Source: an uncultured Dorea sp.
GTDB taxonomy: Bacteria > Bacillota > Clostridia > Lachnospirales > Lachnospiraceae
NCBI RefSeq assembly: GCF_934294775.1
Contig: NZ_CAKRAH010000057.1
Coordinates: forward strand, 1 to 16,519
Direction: 5' to 3'
Length of the DNA stretch: 16,519 nucleotides
The notes beneath the pieces are model-generated. The model made no database searches. It saw only the letters and a list, made by a program, of their open reading frames with translations, and was not told the DNA's origin. Position 1 is the stretch's first letter, and every line of letters starts with the position of its first letter. Shown in pieces: positions 1-6,700 of the stretch. The translations under genes and the position numbers were made by a program.

Positions 1-59
1 TTTCCAGAGCTTACAAGAGAGTATTTGGACATTCACCACGTAATTCTAAAACGTAATTG
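1..59. other. Left-edge spacer downstream of the YibE/F pair
   Basis: Short AT-rich stretch beyond the stop codon of the second YibE/F gene. It holds two copies of the octamer ACGTAATT at 38-45 and 51-58. A minus-strand ATG at 32 opens a frame that runs off the window, but no convincing ribosome binding site precedes it, so I do not call a gene. No terminator is visible here. Confidence 0.4.
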
Positions 60-806
60 TCAGTTTTTAATACGCTTGCCAACCAATACCGCCGCAACCG
101 GCATCACCAACACACAGGCGATTGCACCAAATATCATAGATACACAGTTCTGAAATAATATTTTCGAATTTAATAATGTTTCCAGTGTATAATCCTGCAT
201 CTTCAGATAAGAAAATAATAATAACGATTCTCCAAGATACGCAAACAACAATGTATTCACTGTTGTTCCGATTACTTCTCTTCCAATCTGCATCCCGCTT
301 TCTACAAGTTCTGTCAGTTTCATCTCCGGTTTATGAATACTGACCTCGTAAACGGAAGTTGTAACCGTAAGTGCCATATCAAGCACCGCTCCCAGTGTAC
401 TAAGTATGATTACAGCTGTCGCAACATTTCTCATACTGATATCCAGATTCATATTGTAATATAATACATCATCTTCCACAGCCTGAATTTCATTCAGTCC
501 TCCAGCCTCACTTCTCCACACCACCATATAGATAAAGAAGAAGAGGATTGTCATTGTAATCGCTACTGCTGCAAATGCACTCTTTGTCTTCACATTTGTA
601 TCATTTTGATAAAATAATGTTACACATGAAATGATGATTCCCACTCCGACCGTAACCAGAAGTACCGGTGCTCCCGCTGCCATCAGCCAGATAGACAGGC
701 TAAGCAACAGCATATTCCCAACCAGTGATATCAATGATATCACACCTCTGTCCCCGCCAATAATCATGATCAAAAATAACAGGATTAGTCCCAGTATCAT
801 CAACAT
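60..806 (-). CDS. YibE/F family membrane protein (second of pair)
   Basis: A 248-aa multi-pass membrane protein of the YibE/F family (function not established; often annotated as a putative transporter). Hydrophobic segments lie at about residues 2-17, 20-42, 46-65, 78-97, 128-150 and in the C-terminal third. The family signature is recognisable as GAVLDMALTV (residues 139-148), followed by a K-P-E motif and the amphipathic segment before GTTVNTLLF. The same pattern occurs in the neighbour (GAIMDVAVAI), so the two are paralogues. The ATG at 806 overlaps the upstream gene's stop by 7 nt (ATGTTGA), which implies translational coupling in one operon. It lacks the long extracytoplasmic loop seen in its partner. 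Family assignment is firm; substrate unknown. Confidence 0.85.
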   Translation of the reverse strand: MLMILGLILLFLIMIIGGDRGVISLISLVGNMLLLSLSIWLMAAGAPVLLVTVGVGIIISCVTLFYQNDTNVKTKSAFAAVAITMTILFFFIYMVVWRSEAGGLNEIQAVEDDVLYYNMNLDISMRNVATAVIILSTLGAVLDMALTVTTSVYEVSIHKPEMKLTELVESGMQIGREVIGTTVNTLLFAYLGESLLLFSYLKMQDYTLETLLNSKILFQNCVSMIFGAIACVLVMPVAAVLVGKRIKN

Positions 807-1936
807 GTCTTCTTCACCTTCCTTATCGTTAACTTCATCATCACGGATGTGATCAGGATAGATACTGGTATTGCCAGTACAATTCCAATACTTTCCATGA
901 AGAATCTACATAATTCACATGGAATATGTAATTTTATAATCGTCATAAAACGGACACTGTTATTCATCCTGATCAGGCACATCGGAATCAGACCACAGCC
1001 AAATACGAACAACAATACATTGATCATCGTTCCCATAATATCATATCCAATCTCTCTTCCGGACCGGAACAACTCCCGGAATGTAACTTCTGGCCGCTTC
1101 GTAACAATTTCACTCAATGCTGCTGCAATTGCCACTGCAACATCCATGATTGCTCCAAGTCCGGATAGCAGAATCTCTGCATGAAAGATTTCGTCTGGAT
1201 TATCAATGCTTCCCAGATATTCCATCGTAGAATAATCCAGTTCTGCGGTATGGCTGATCACTACATCAAATATTCCCATGATCATTGCCAGTATACATAG
1301 CGTTGACAATAAGGCCGCCCATGTTTTCCTGTGAAGTCCATTTAATCCAATCAATGTAGCAATTGCAAAGAAGACCACCATTTTATTACAGATTGCTACA
1401 ACATCCGCATCATCACCGCTTTTTAGAAATCCTACTGTAAATATCACAATATTGATTCCCACTGTTGCAATTGTAAACACTCCTTTCTTTCCCGCAATCA
1501 TCATCAATACCAATATTAAAAGGCCAAGCAAAATAACAAGCTCCGTATCTCTTTTCACACACTGTATACTGGATCCCACATTACTTTCAGATCCATTCAG
1601 CAATACTTTATCCCCTTTGTGATATTTCTGTTTTAACATTCCTGTATAAGTATATTCGTTAGAAAAATCAACGATTTTCCCTTTATTCGTTCCATTTAAT
1701 ATCACGCCCCGGATTTTTTGCTTATATCTTTTTTCCTGTGTTCCGCGAGTGCTTTTATTCTCTCCTGCTACGCTTGTCTCTACGTTTGTAAGTTTTGCAA
1801 TTGGTGTCTGATACAGCCATGCATCATTCATGACAAATATGACTGCGATCAGATATAGGATGCAAAATATCCCATATATTTTTGCTCTTTTACTTTTCTT
1901 TATGTATTCTGTTATCTTTTTTGCAACTTGTTTCAT
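800..1936 (-). CDS. YibE/F family membrane protein (first of pair)
   Basis: A 378-aa membrane protein, full length for the family. A basic N-terminus (residues 1-19) precedes a first membrane segment at about 20-36. A polar, probably extracytoplasmic region follows (about 40-130), then a run of membrane segments from 132 on. The conserved GAIMDVAVAI motif is at 261-270, followed by the charged stretch with RPEV and the GTMINVLLF segment (302-310). The ribosome binding site is weak (AAGAAG, about 6 nt before ATG). No promoter of its own is obvious, and it starts only 57 nt after the Fur-type remnant, so transcription from the promoter at 2318-2345 is plausible (inference). Overlaps the next gene by 7 nt. 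Function of the family is not established. Confidence 0.87.
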   Translation of the reverse strand: MKQVAKKITEYIKKSKRAKIYGIFCILYLIAVIFVMNDAWLYQTPIAKLTNVETSVAGENKSTRGTQEKRYKQKIRGVILNGTNKGKIVDFSNEYTYTGMLKQKYHKGDKVLLNGSESNVGSSIQCVKRDTELVILLGLLILVLMMIAGKKGVFTIATVGINIVIFTVGFLKSGDDADVVAICNKMVVFFAIATLIGLNGLHRKTWAALLSTLCILAMIMGIFDVVISHTAELDYSTMEYLGSIDNPDEIFHAEILLSGLGAIMDVAVAIAAALSEIVTKRPEVTFRELFRSGREIGYDIMGTMINVLLFVFGCGLIPMCLIRMNNSVRFMTIIKLHIPCELCRFFMESIGIVLAIPVSILITSVMMKLTIRKVKKTC

Positions 1937-1993
1937 TTTTATCTTCTTTTCATTTTTATTTAGCCTGTAATTGTTGTAACAGCTTTTATTTTA

Positions 1994-2283
1994 TTATTTG
2001 TATTTTTTTCTGTAGTGGAATCTTTTGCAGACGTTTTTTTCTGTCATGTGTCTGCTCAGGCTCTCCACCTCGCTACATTGAACGTGGATCAGTTTTCCAC
2101 ATTTTTCGCATTTGCAATGATAGCAGCTCTCATGATCCGGTATATCGTTGTCGTTCCGACTGCAATTTCACGGTCTTTGAAGTAATCTCTGATTTCCTGT
2201 ACAGTAACATGCTGTCCCTGCACCGATCGCAGAAAAGTATGTAACTCAGTCATCTGTTTTGTCTTATATCTGGCTTTTGCCAT
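1994..2283 (-). pseudogene. Fur-family (Zur/PerR-like) regulator, internally deleted
   Basis: The first reading frame from ATG 2283 gives a Fur-type winged-helix head: about 50 residues ending in the recognition-helix signature GTTTIYR. It then runs through unrelated codons to a stop at 2089. A different frame from about 2130 down to the TAA at 1994-1996 encodes the Fur C-terminal zinc-binding region, with CYHCKCEKCGKLIH and QCSEVESL. Intact family members are about 130-150 aa. Here the segment linking the two domains (roughly 35-40 residues, including the end of the winged helix) is missing and the frame is shifted. The ribosome binding site (AAAGGAGAGG), promoter and probable operators are intact. 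I see head and tail directly; the deletion is inferred from the family's usual length. A functional 64-aa DNA-binding fragment cannot be excluded. Confidence 0.8.
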
Positions 2284-2300
2284 TTTGACCTCTCCTTTTC

Positions 2301-2364
2301 AATTTGGAAATCATTTCATTTTATCACACAATTTTATCTTGTCAATATAATTTGGAAATCATTT
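2301..2364. repeat. Two perfect 16-bp operator-like repeats flanking the promoter
   Basis: AATTTGGAAATCATTT occurs at 2301-2316 and identically at 2349-2364, in the same orientation. One copy covers the predicted transcription start, the other lies just upstream of the -35 box. This placement suits a repressor operator, probably for the Fur-type regulator encoded next to it (inference from position). The repeat is not a clean 7-1-7 Fur-box palindrome. Confidence 0.7.
2318..2345 (-). promoter_or_regulatory. Promoter of the Fur-type gene
   Basis: Minus-strand -35 TTGACA (2340-2345), a 16-nt spacer and -10 TAAAAT (2318-2323). Predicted transcription start is near 2311, about 28 nt before the ATG. 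It sits exactly between two copies of a 16-bp repeat. Confidence 0.75.
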
Positions 2365-2409
2365 TCATTTTCTAATTATCTCTGGATATTTTTGATGTCC
2401 CCTCAGGCT

Positions 2410-2590
2410 CTATCTGCACTCCATAATAATTGCTTCACACCTGTCATATCCAAGCTGTGAACTGTTCAGACACAACGTGTAATTGCTGGCTTTTCCCCAT
2501 TTCTGTTCTGTATAAAAGTTGTAATTTGTCATGCGTCTTTTATCTGTATCCTCTATCAGCTTTGCAGCTTCCTGGTCACTGACATGATAT
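2410..2590 (-). pseudogene. C-terminal fragment of a cytidylate-kinase-like protein
   Basis: Minus-strand frame ending at TAG 2410-2412. It encodes about 58 residues including EAAKLIEDTDKRRMTNYNFY, then a Q-K-W-G...S-N-Y-T-L-C-L-N-S-S pattern and a final helix. This is the C-terminal lid/end of the cytidylate-kinase-like family (small P-loop kinases of about 200 aa common in clostridia). The P-loop and the N-terminal 140 or so residues are absent. The frame runs into the membrane-protein remnant around 2585-2600, so the two fragments appear fused by deletion. No start codon or ribosome binding site belongs to it. Family recognition is from remembered sequence pattern, without a database check. 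Confidence 0.6.
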
Positions 2591-2837
2591 AACCGGCTGA
2601 TGCACTGCCATCAGTACAAATCCCCAGTACGCACAGATCATATGTACATTCCGTGCCAGATTCGCCGCACCTGCAATATTCACACCTCTGAAGATATGTC
2701 TGGATAACAGAATCCCGCTTACCATCGAACCAATCATCAGAACCAATAATACGAATGCAAGCACTGTTTGTATTATGCGCACCGGTGTATATCTGCCTTT
2801 TCTGATATTGCCTGTCCATCTTCAACGTCCGATTCAT
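2576..2837 (-). pseudogene. DUF4405-type membrane protein, broken
   Basis: Two pieces are visible. A head, ATG at 2837 (preceded by TTAGG), reads MNRTLKM in one frame. From about 2795 a second frame reads RKGRYTPVRIIQTV, then a long hydrophobic segment with GSMVSGILLSRHIF and ARNVHMICAYWGFVLMAVH, stopping at 2576-2578. The G-R-Y-T-P-V-R start and the H-M-x-x-x-Y-W-G-F-V-L-M ending resemble the middle of clostridial DUF4405 proteins (cytochrome-b561-like helical bundles). The first helices and the C-terminus are missing. The two frames differ, so this is a remnant left by deletion. Short in-frame translation from a GTG near 2782 is possible but lacks a ribosome binding site. Confidence 0.55.
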
Positions 2838-2838
2838 C

Positions 2839-3082
2839 CTAATCTACCTGTCCTTCCCAGAATCTGACCGTTTCATTGATCCACATACTACAAGTACTGT
2901 CAGTCTTTTCATTTAGAAGCTCTCTTAACGTTGTCGGAAGTCCGATTTCTTTAATAAAGTCTGCCAGTGCTTCTACACCGGCCAGTGCCAGTTCTTCTTC
3001 TGATTTTACAGGAAAGATATTCTTTCACACAGCCTTCGCCAAAATATACTTTTGTTGCATTTTCAAATACAAAGTTTTTCAT
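2839..3082 (-). pseudogene. Iron-containing alcohol dehydrogenase, head joined to tail
   Basis: ATG at 3082 opens MKNFVFENATKVYFGEG..., the N-terminal strand of BdhA/YugJ-type iron (butanol) dehydrogenases. The match fades after about 26 residues. From about 3040 a shifted frame reads KSEEELALAGVEALADFIKE followed by IGLPTTLREL, which is the near-C-terminal region of the same family. Roughly 300 residues in between, including the iron-binding histidines, are missing. After TLREL the sequence no longer fits the family and runs to a TAG at 2839. In the third frame a piece reading MKRLTVLVVCGS resembles the first strand of a flavodoxin-like oxidoreductase, which may be the head of yet another lost gene (weak). 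Clearly non-functional as a dehydrogenase. Confidence 0.7.
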
Positions 3083-3116
3083 AGTTTTGTGCCCCTTTCT
3101 TTTATAATTCCAGTAT

Positions 3117-3149
3117 AAAAAAGCGGGACTGTTTCAGAAGTCTCGCTTT
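3117..3149 (-). terminator. Hairpin terminator ahead of the dehydrogenase remnant
   Basis: Arms 3120-3130 and 3139-3149 (AAAGCGGGACT / AGTCTCGCTTT, one non-Watson-Crick pair) with a T-run on the minus strand at 3117-3122. It would end transcription from the antitoxin gene at 3257-3520. Confidence 0.65.
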
Positions 3150-3256
3150 GTTATGCAGTGTAAACCTTTCGGTTATATGCATGTCTTATTTTATTTTTTA
3201 GAATTATTTTTCTTTACGATTCTTTTCTTTTGTACCTTTGATCGTTCTGATTGCTT

Positions 3257-3520
3257 TCAGAATTTTCCATGTATTACGCTCCTTACATTCTTAAATACAC
3301 TTTCATGAGAAAGTCTTTCCTCAGTTGCTGCCGCCTGCCTGTCTGCTTCATCAAGTTTCATTTCTACATTGTCAGTAAGACTTGCATACTCTTCTAAACT
3401 TAAAACCACCATAGAACCATAACCATTCTTCGTTAAATACACAGGATTCCCACTATTTACAATTGTTTCAATTTCAGGAAATTTGTTTCTTAAATCAGAA
3501 ACTGGTCGAATTTGAATCAT
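3257..3520 (-). CDS. Phd/YefM-type antitoxin (no toxin seen)
   Basis: An 87-aa protein starting MIQIRPVSDLRNKFPEIE, with G-N-P-V-Y-L-T-K-N-G and MVVLSLEEYASL. This is the Phd/YefM antitoxin fold, which binds DNA through its N-terminal half and a RelE/ParE-type toxin through its C-terminal helix. I chose ATG 3520 over the in-frame ATG 3538 because AAAGGAGAGG lies right before 3520. In intact modules a toxin gene follows or overlaps the stop; here only about 60 nt of open frame (ending K-E-K at about 3207) and then a terminator follow. So it is either an orphan antitoxin or the survivor of a degraded module. A C-terminal change at the stop is also possible, since flanking loci are deleted. Confidence 0.75.
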   Translation of the reverse strand: MIQIRPVSDLRNKFPEIETIVNSGNPVYLTKNGYGSMVVLSLEEYASLTDNVEMKLDEADRQAAATEERLSHESVFKNVRSVIHGKF

Positions 3521-3551
3521 TTCTTCCTCTCCTTTCATTTTTATTATCTAT

Positions 3552-3580
3552 ATTTTATCTTAATTTTATCATAATCACAA
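3552..3580 (-). promoter_or_regulatory. Promoter of the antitoxin gene
   Basis: Minus-strand -35 TTGTGA (3575-3580), 17-nt spacer, -10 TAAAAT (3552-3557). It lies between the MATE stop codon and the antitoxin start in very AT-rich DNA, where chance matches are common. Confidence 0.45.
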
Positions 3581-3588
3581 TAATATTT

Positions 3589-4941
3589 TTATTTTTTACT
3601 TATTTTCTTCTCCCGCTTTCCAAGATAAATATAAAAACTAACATTCAGCACAATTCCCACCATCGTCGATACCGGCGCCGCAAGACCAATCTTCGTTAGA
3701 CTTGCATCCGGCTGGATACTCATAATGTATGCAAATGGCAGACGCACAAGCAAAGTCTGGATCAGTCCCTGTGTCATTACCCATACCGTTTTATTATTAC
3801 CATTGAAATATCCAACCATACTGAAGAGGATTGCTGTCACGATGGTTTCCAGTCCGAATCCTTTCAGATATGCATACCCTTTCTGGATAACAGCTGCATC
3901 CGTCGTGAAAAATCCAGCCAGCATATCACCTTTTAACATAACCAATGCAAATACCATACATCCCACAACCAGTCCGACACCGATTCCGGTAAACATGGAT
4001 TTCTTCGCACGTTTTGTCTTTCCTGCTCCAATATTCTGGGATACGAAAGATGCCATCGACTGCATCAGAGCACTTGGCACCAGCATCGCAAAGTTAACGA
4101 TCTTGCATGCAACGCCATAACCCGAAGAAGCCTCCAGACCAAGCCGGTTCACGAATGCACAGAGTGCCAGGAAGGACATCTGTGTCAGGAACTCCTGCAA
4201 TGCAAGTGGAAGTCCGATCTTCAGGAATTTCTTACACTGGCTGTTCAGACCGAAATCTTTTCTGGTAATCTGAAACGGAAGTTCCTTTTTGGCCAGAAAG
4301 ACCACTGCGAATACCACACTGAGTGCCTGTGCCGTAACCGTTGCAATTGCTGCACCTGCTGCATCCATGTGAAATCCTGCAACCAGTACCATATCCCCGA
4401 TCACATTCACAATACATGCAACTAATACAAAGAGTAACGGTGATTTACTGTCTCCCAGTCCGCGGAAAATCGCCGATAAAAGATTGTATGCAATGATGAA
4501 GAAGATACCTCCTCCACAGATACGCACATATACAGATGTCAGCTCAACAGCCTCTTTCGGAGCCTGCATCAGTACTGATATCGGATGGGCGAATCCAACC
4601 ATGACGATAAATAATCCAACAGCGATCATCGTAAATACAACGGCCGATCCGCCAATGACCGATCCGATCTGCTCCGGTCTCTTCTCACCAAGATATCTTG
4701 CGATCAAAACCGTGCTTCCCATTGCAAACTGTGTAACTACAAATGTTACAAGATTCAATACCTGGCTTCCTGTAGAAACCGCAGAAAGTCCGGACGTAGA
4801 ACCGAATCTTCCGACTACCAGCAAGTCCACTGCACCATATGCAGCCTGCAGGATCAGTGCCCCCAGCACCGGCATCATAAATGCGACCAGTTTCTTAAGT
4901 ATGCTCCCTTGTGTAAAATCTGCCTTATCGTTCATTGTCAT
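3589..4941 (-). CDS. MATE-family multidrug efflux transporter
   Basis: A 450-aa, 12-helix inner-membrane protein of the MATE family, which exports cationic drugs or metabolites in exchange for Na+ or H+. The N-terminus (TQGSILKKLVAFMMPVLGAL...) leads into the family-typical first helices and AVDLLVVGRFG. Two homologous halves of about six helices each are separated near residue 220-240, and GLGDSKSPL is the expected loop. The length is normal. Start: ATG 4941, preceded by AAAGGAG; a longer reading from 4980 lacks a site. The start overlaps the MarR stop by 17 nt, so the two are co-transcribed and probably coupled. MarR-MATE pairs normally act as ligand-induced efflux units. The substrate cannot be read from sequence. 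Confidence 0.93.
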   Translation of the reverse strand: MTMNDKADFTQGSILKKLVAFMMPVLGALILQAAYGAVDLLVVGRFGSTSGLSAVSTGSQVLNLVTFVVTQFAMGSTVLIARYLGEKRPEQIGSVIGGSAVVFTMIAVGLFIVMVGFAHPISVLMQAPKEAVELTSVYVRICGGGIFFIIAYNLLSAIFRGLGDSKSPLLFVLVACIVNVIGDMVLVAGFHMDAAGAAIATVTAQALSVVFAVVFLAKKELPFQITRKDFGLNSQCKKFLKIGLPLALQEFLTQMSFLALCAFVNRLGLEASSGYGVACKIVNFAMLVPSALMQSMASFVSQNIGAGKTKRAKKSMFTGIGVGLVVGCMVFALVMLKGDMLAGFFTTDAAVIQKGYAYLKGFGLETIVTAILFSMVGYFNGNNKTVWVMTQGLIQTLLVRLPFAYIMSIQPDASLTKIGLAAPVSTMVGIVLNVSFYIYLGKREKKISKK

Positions 4942-5380
4942 GTTTTCTCCTTTCACACATAATCTGATAAAACTTTTCAATCGTCTGTATCATACATTCT
5001 GCATCTTCGTCTGTTATCTCCTCCATGTATGGAAGAAGATCGTTAAAATACTGTTCATCATATTTTTGTGACAGTTCCAGTCCTTTTTGTGTAACCGTAA
5101 TATAAGTAACACGCCCGTCCTCTTCAGAAGCAAGTTTTTTTAAATATCCTTTTTCTTCCATTTCTTTGGCTGTCCTTGTAACCCCTGGTCTTGGAAGTTC
5201 CAGCGCATCACTTAAGTCGGATACTTTCACCCTTACCCCCTGTTGTTCCAGCGACTGGATCATATCCAGAAACTGAATAAAGGATGCCCTGACACCTTTA
5301 GGTAACGGCGGGAGCATATCTCTGGTCCGCTTTGCCTGATAGCATGCATCGAACATCCTTTTGATTCTTTCACTTGTCAT
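4925..5380 (-). CDS. MarR-family transcriptional regulator
   Basis: A 151-aa winged-helix regulator of usual MarR length. The DNA-binding part spans about residues 52-101: VKVSDLSDALELPRPGVTRT is the helix-turn-helix, followed by KEMEEKGYLKKL and the wing (SEEDGRV..ITVTQKG). N- and C-terminal helices form the dimer interface. The start at 5380 is set by AAGGAGG 8 nt upstream. It is the first gene of a two-gene unit with the MATE pump and is probably its repressor, released by a pump substrate (family knowledge plus context). A consensus promoter with a dyad over its -10 box at 5514-5566 supports autoregulation. Confidence 0.92.
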   Translation of the reverse strand: MTSERIKRMFDACYQAKRTRDMLPPLPKGVRASFIQFLDMIQSLEQQGVRVKVSDLSDALELPRPGVTRTAKEMEEKGYLKKLASEEDGRVTYITVTQKGLELSQKYDEQYFNDLLPYMEEITDEDAECMIQTIEKFYQIMCERRKHDNER

Positions 5381-5513
5381 ACTTTTTCCTCCTTATATGA
5401 TCCATATATGCTCAACAGATCTGTAGCAAAAATCAACTATCAAATGCCCCAGGCATATACTTTACTGCAATATCTGAACTGTTCTATATGTATTTCTTAT
5501 GTTTTTTATTTAG

Positions 5514-5566
5514 TTACCATAGATAATTACCTTTGTTAATTATAGTAAATATCTCGAATATGTCAA
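5514..5566 (-). promoter_or_regulatory. marR-MATE promoter with overlapping operator dyad
   Basis: Minus-strand -35 TTGACA (5561-5566), 16-nt spacer, consensus -10 TATAAT (5539-5544); transcription would start near 5532, giving a leader of about 150 nt. The hexamer TAATTA, itself palindromic, occurs at 5524-5529 and 5537-5542 around a 7-nt spacer. Weaker outer symmetry (TTAC...GTAA) extends to 5514-5548. The dyad covers the -10 and start, where a MarR dimer would block polymerase (inference). The leader also holds a small hairpin ATGCC/GGCAT near 5443-5455. Confidence 0.8.
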
Positions 5567-5604
5567 GTGTTTTTATTTTTCTTCTCTTGCATACTTTGGA
5601 ATAT

Positions 5605-5657
5605 AAAAAATGAGCCAGAAGATAGATAAAAACATTTTTATCCCTCTGGCTCATTTT
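5605..5657 (-). terminator. Terminator after the MmcQ-MGMT gene
   Basis: Outer arms AAAATGAGCCAGA (5607-5619) and its perfect complement (5645-5657), plus an inner stem GATAAAAA/TTTTTATC. The minus strand ends in a T-run (5605-5610). It starts immediately after the TAG of the gene at right. Confidence 0.88.
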
Positions 5658-6278
5658 CTATATTCCATACTTTTTCAAATCAACCTTACCATCTACCACT
5701 TCGATTCCATCTGCCCTTAGAAGTTCCGCCTGCACATTCTTTCCTCCGAACGCAAATGCTCCGGCCAGTTCTCCCTTTGCATTGACAACCCGAAAGCACG
5801 GGATATGCTCCGGATCCGGATTCTTATGCAGTGCATTTCCGACCGCCCTTGCCATTCTTGGTTCCCCCGCCATCTCTGCAACCTTCCCGTATGTTGCCAC
5901 ATGCCCTTTCGGGATACGCTTTACCGCCTCATAGATTCTCTTTGTCGGACTCTCTGTAATCAGATCGTAACTTTCTGCAATCATTCTTTTGATTTCTTCT
6001 TCCGGAATGCTTCCATCAAGTATAATCGTATTCCAGTGTTCTTTATTCAGATGGTATCCGGCTGTCACCGACTCATACGCCGAACGCCAGAAATCCCTCC
6101 ACTGAGGATCTACTTTTACATTTAGATTGATATATCCGTCACGTTCGTAGATCCAGAGAAATGTTTTTTTGCTTCCTTTTACTCTTACCAATTGCCAGTT
6201 TTGATCACGGAATGGTCTTTCTTCATATACATTGTCAAACGACATTCCATATGCCAGTGCTTCCGCTCTTGTCATCAT
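5658..6278 (-). CDS. MmcQ/YjbR domain fused to alkylguanine-DNA methyltransferase-like domain
   Basis: A 206-aa two-domain protein. Residues about 1-107 are an MmcQ/YjbR (DUF419) domain: TRAEALAYGMSFDNVYEERP, W-x-L-V-R, DGYINLNVKVDP and a G-Y-H-L-N-K-x-H-W-N-T motif. Residues about 112-206 are the C-terminal domain of O6-alkylguanine-DNA methyltransferases/ATL proteins: PKGHVATYGKVAEMAG, MARAVGNALHKNP, then the active-site segment IPCFRVV with Cys161. Canonical enzymes have P-C-H-R; here the His that activates the Cys is Phe, so methyl transfer may be lost and an alkyl-damage-sensing role is possible (inference). I chose ATG 6278 because AAGGAG lies 10 nt upstream; in-frame ATGs at 6326 and 6320 lack a site. 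Probably transcribed with the 43-aa ORF upstream, 59 nt away. Confidence 0.88.
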   Translation of the reverse strand: MMTRAEALAYGMSFDNVYEERPFRDQNWQLVRVKGSKKTFLWIYERDGYINLNVKVDPQWRDFWRSAYESVTAGYHLNKEHWNTIILDGSIPEEEIKRMIAESYDLITESPTKRIYEAVKRIPKGHVATYGKVAEMAGEPRMARAVGNALHKNPDPEHIPCFRVVNAKGELAGAFAFGGKNVQAELLRADGIEVVDGKVDLKKYGI

Positions 6279-6337
6279 GATACTTTTTCTCCTTTTTGCA
6301 ACAAACATCTCTTCGTTCATCGTCATTTTTAATGCTT

Positions 6338-6469
6338 CTATTCATCTTTCCACACTTGTTCAATCACACATGTATGCATCTTCGTATCCTTCTTTGTCAT
6401 AGCCCGGAATTCCTGGTCATAGACAATCTTTCCACTCCGGTCCTTTTTCGCTTTTATATACGCTTCCAT
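6338..6469 (-). CDS. Small 43-aa basic/acidic protein, unknown
   Basis: Too short for standard calls. ATG 6469 to TAG 6338 reads MEAYIKAKKDRSGKIVYDQE and then FRAMTKKDTKMHTCVIEQVW, ending K-D-E. Amino-acid use looks like real protein, and it starts about 27 nt after the predicted start of a consensus promoter, with no other gene before the MGMT fusion. The ribosome binding site is weak (AAGAGA, rather far). The frame stays open upstream to a TAG near 6518, so a start at TTG 6478 is possible. I do not recognise a family. It could be a short leader gene or the tail of a deleted gene, given the remnants elsewhere in this window. Confidence 0.5.
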   Translation of the reverse strand: MEAYIKAKKDRSGKIVYDQEFRAMTKKDTKMHTCVIEQVWKDE

Positions 6470-6502
6470 TTTTGCCAATCTTAATTTTTCTCTTGTATTT
6501 TT

Positions 6503-6531
6503 ATTATACGCTTTGTCCTATACTCTTTCAA
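6503..6531 (-). promoter_or_regulatory. Promoter for the 43-aa ORF and MGMT fusion
   Basis: Minus-strand -35 TTGAAA (6526-6531), 17-nt spacer, -10 TATAAT (6503-6508). It is divergent from the plus-strand promoter at 6623-6651; the 90 nt between them is nearly pure A/T. Confidence 0.75.
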
Positions 6532-6622
6532 ATATAGTTTTCATATTACACTATAAAAAAATATATATTCATCTTTTTTGTTTTTTTATCATCTATTCCT
6601 ATATTTATTGTATGCGTTCTTC

Positions 6623-6651
6623 TTGCTGATTGTTTTATTCGGTGCTATAAT
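6623..6651 (+). promoter_or_regulatory. Promoter of the YeiH-type gene
   Basis: -35 TTGCTG (6623-6628), 17-nt spacer ending in TGC, -10 TATAAT (6646-6651), i.e. an extended -10 promoter. Start near 6658, leader about 43 nt. Confidence 0.75.
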
Positions 6652-6700
6652 TTCTAGAGTAATTTACATACACAAAAGAAATGAGAAAGAGGAAATCAAC

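Noticed and set aside
4484..5071. Plus-strand open frame of 195 codons
   Set aside because: Opposite the MATE and MarR genes; the composition mirrors their codons and there is no start signal.
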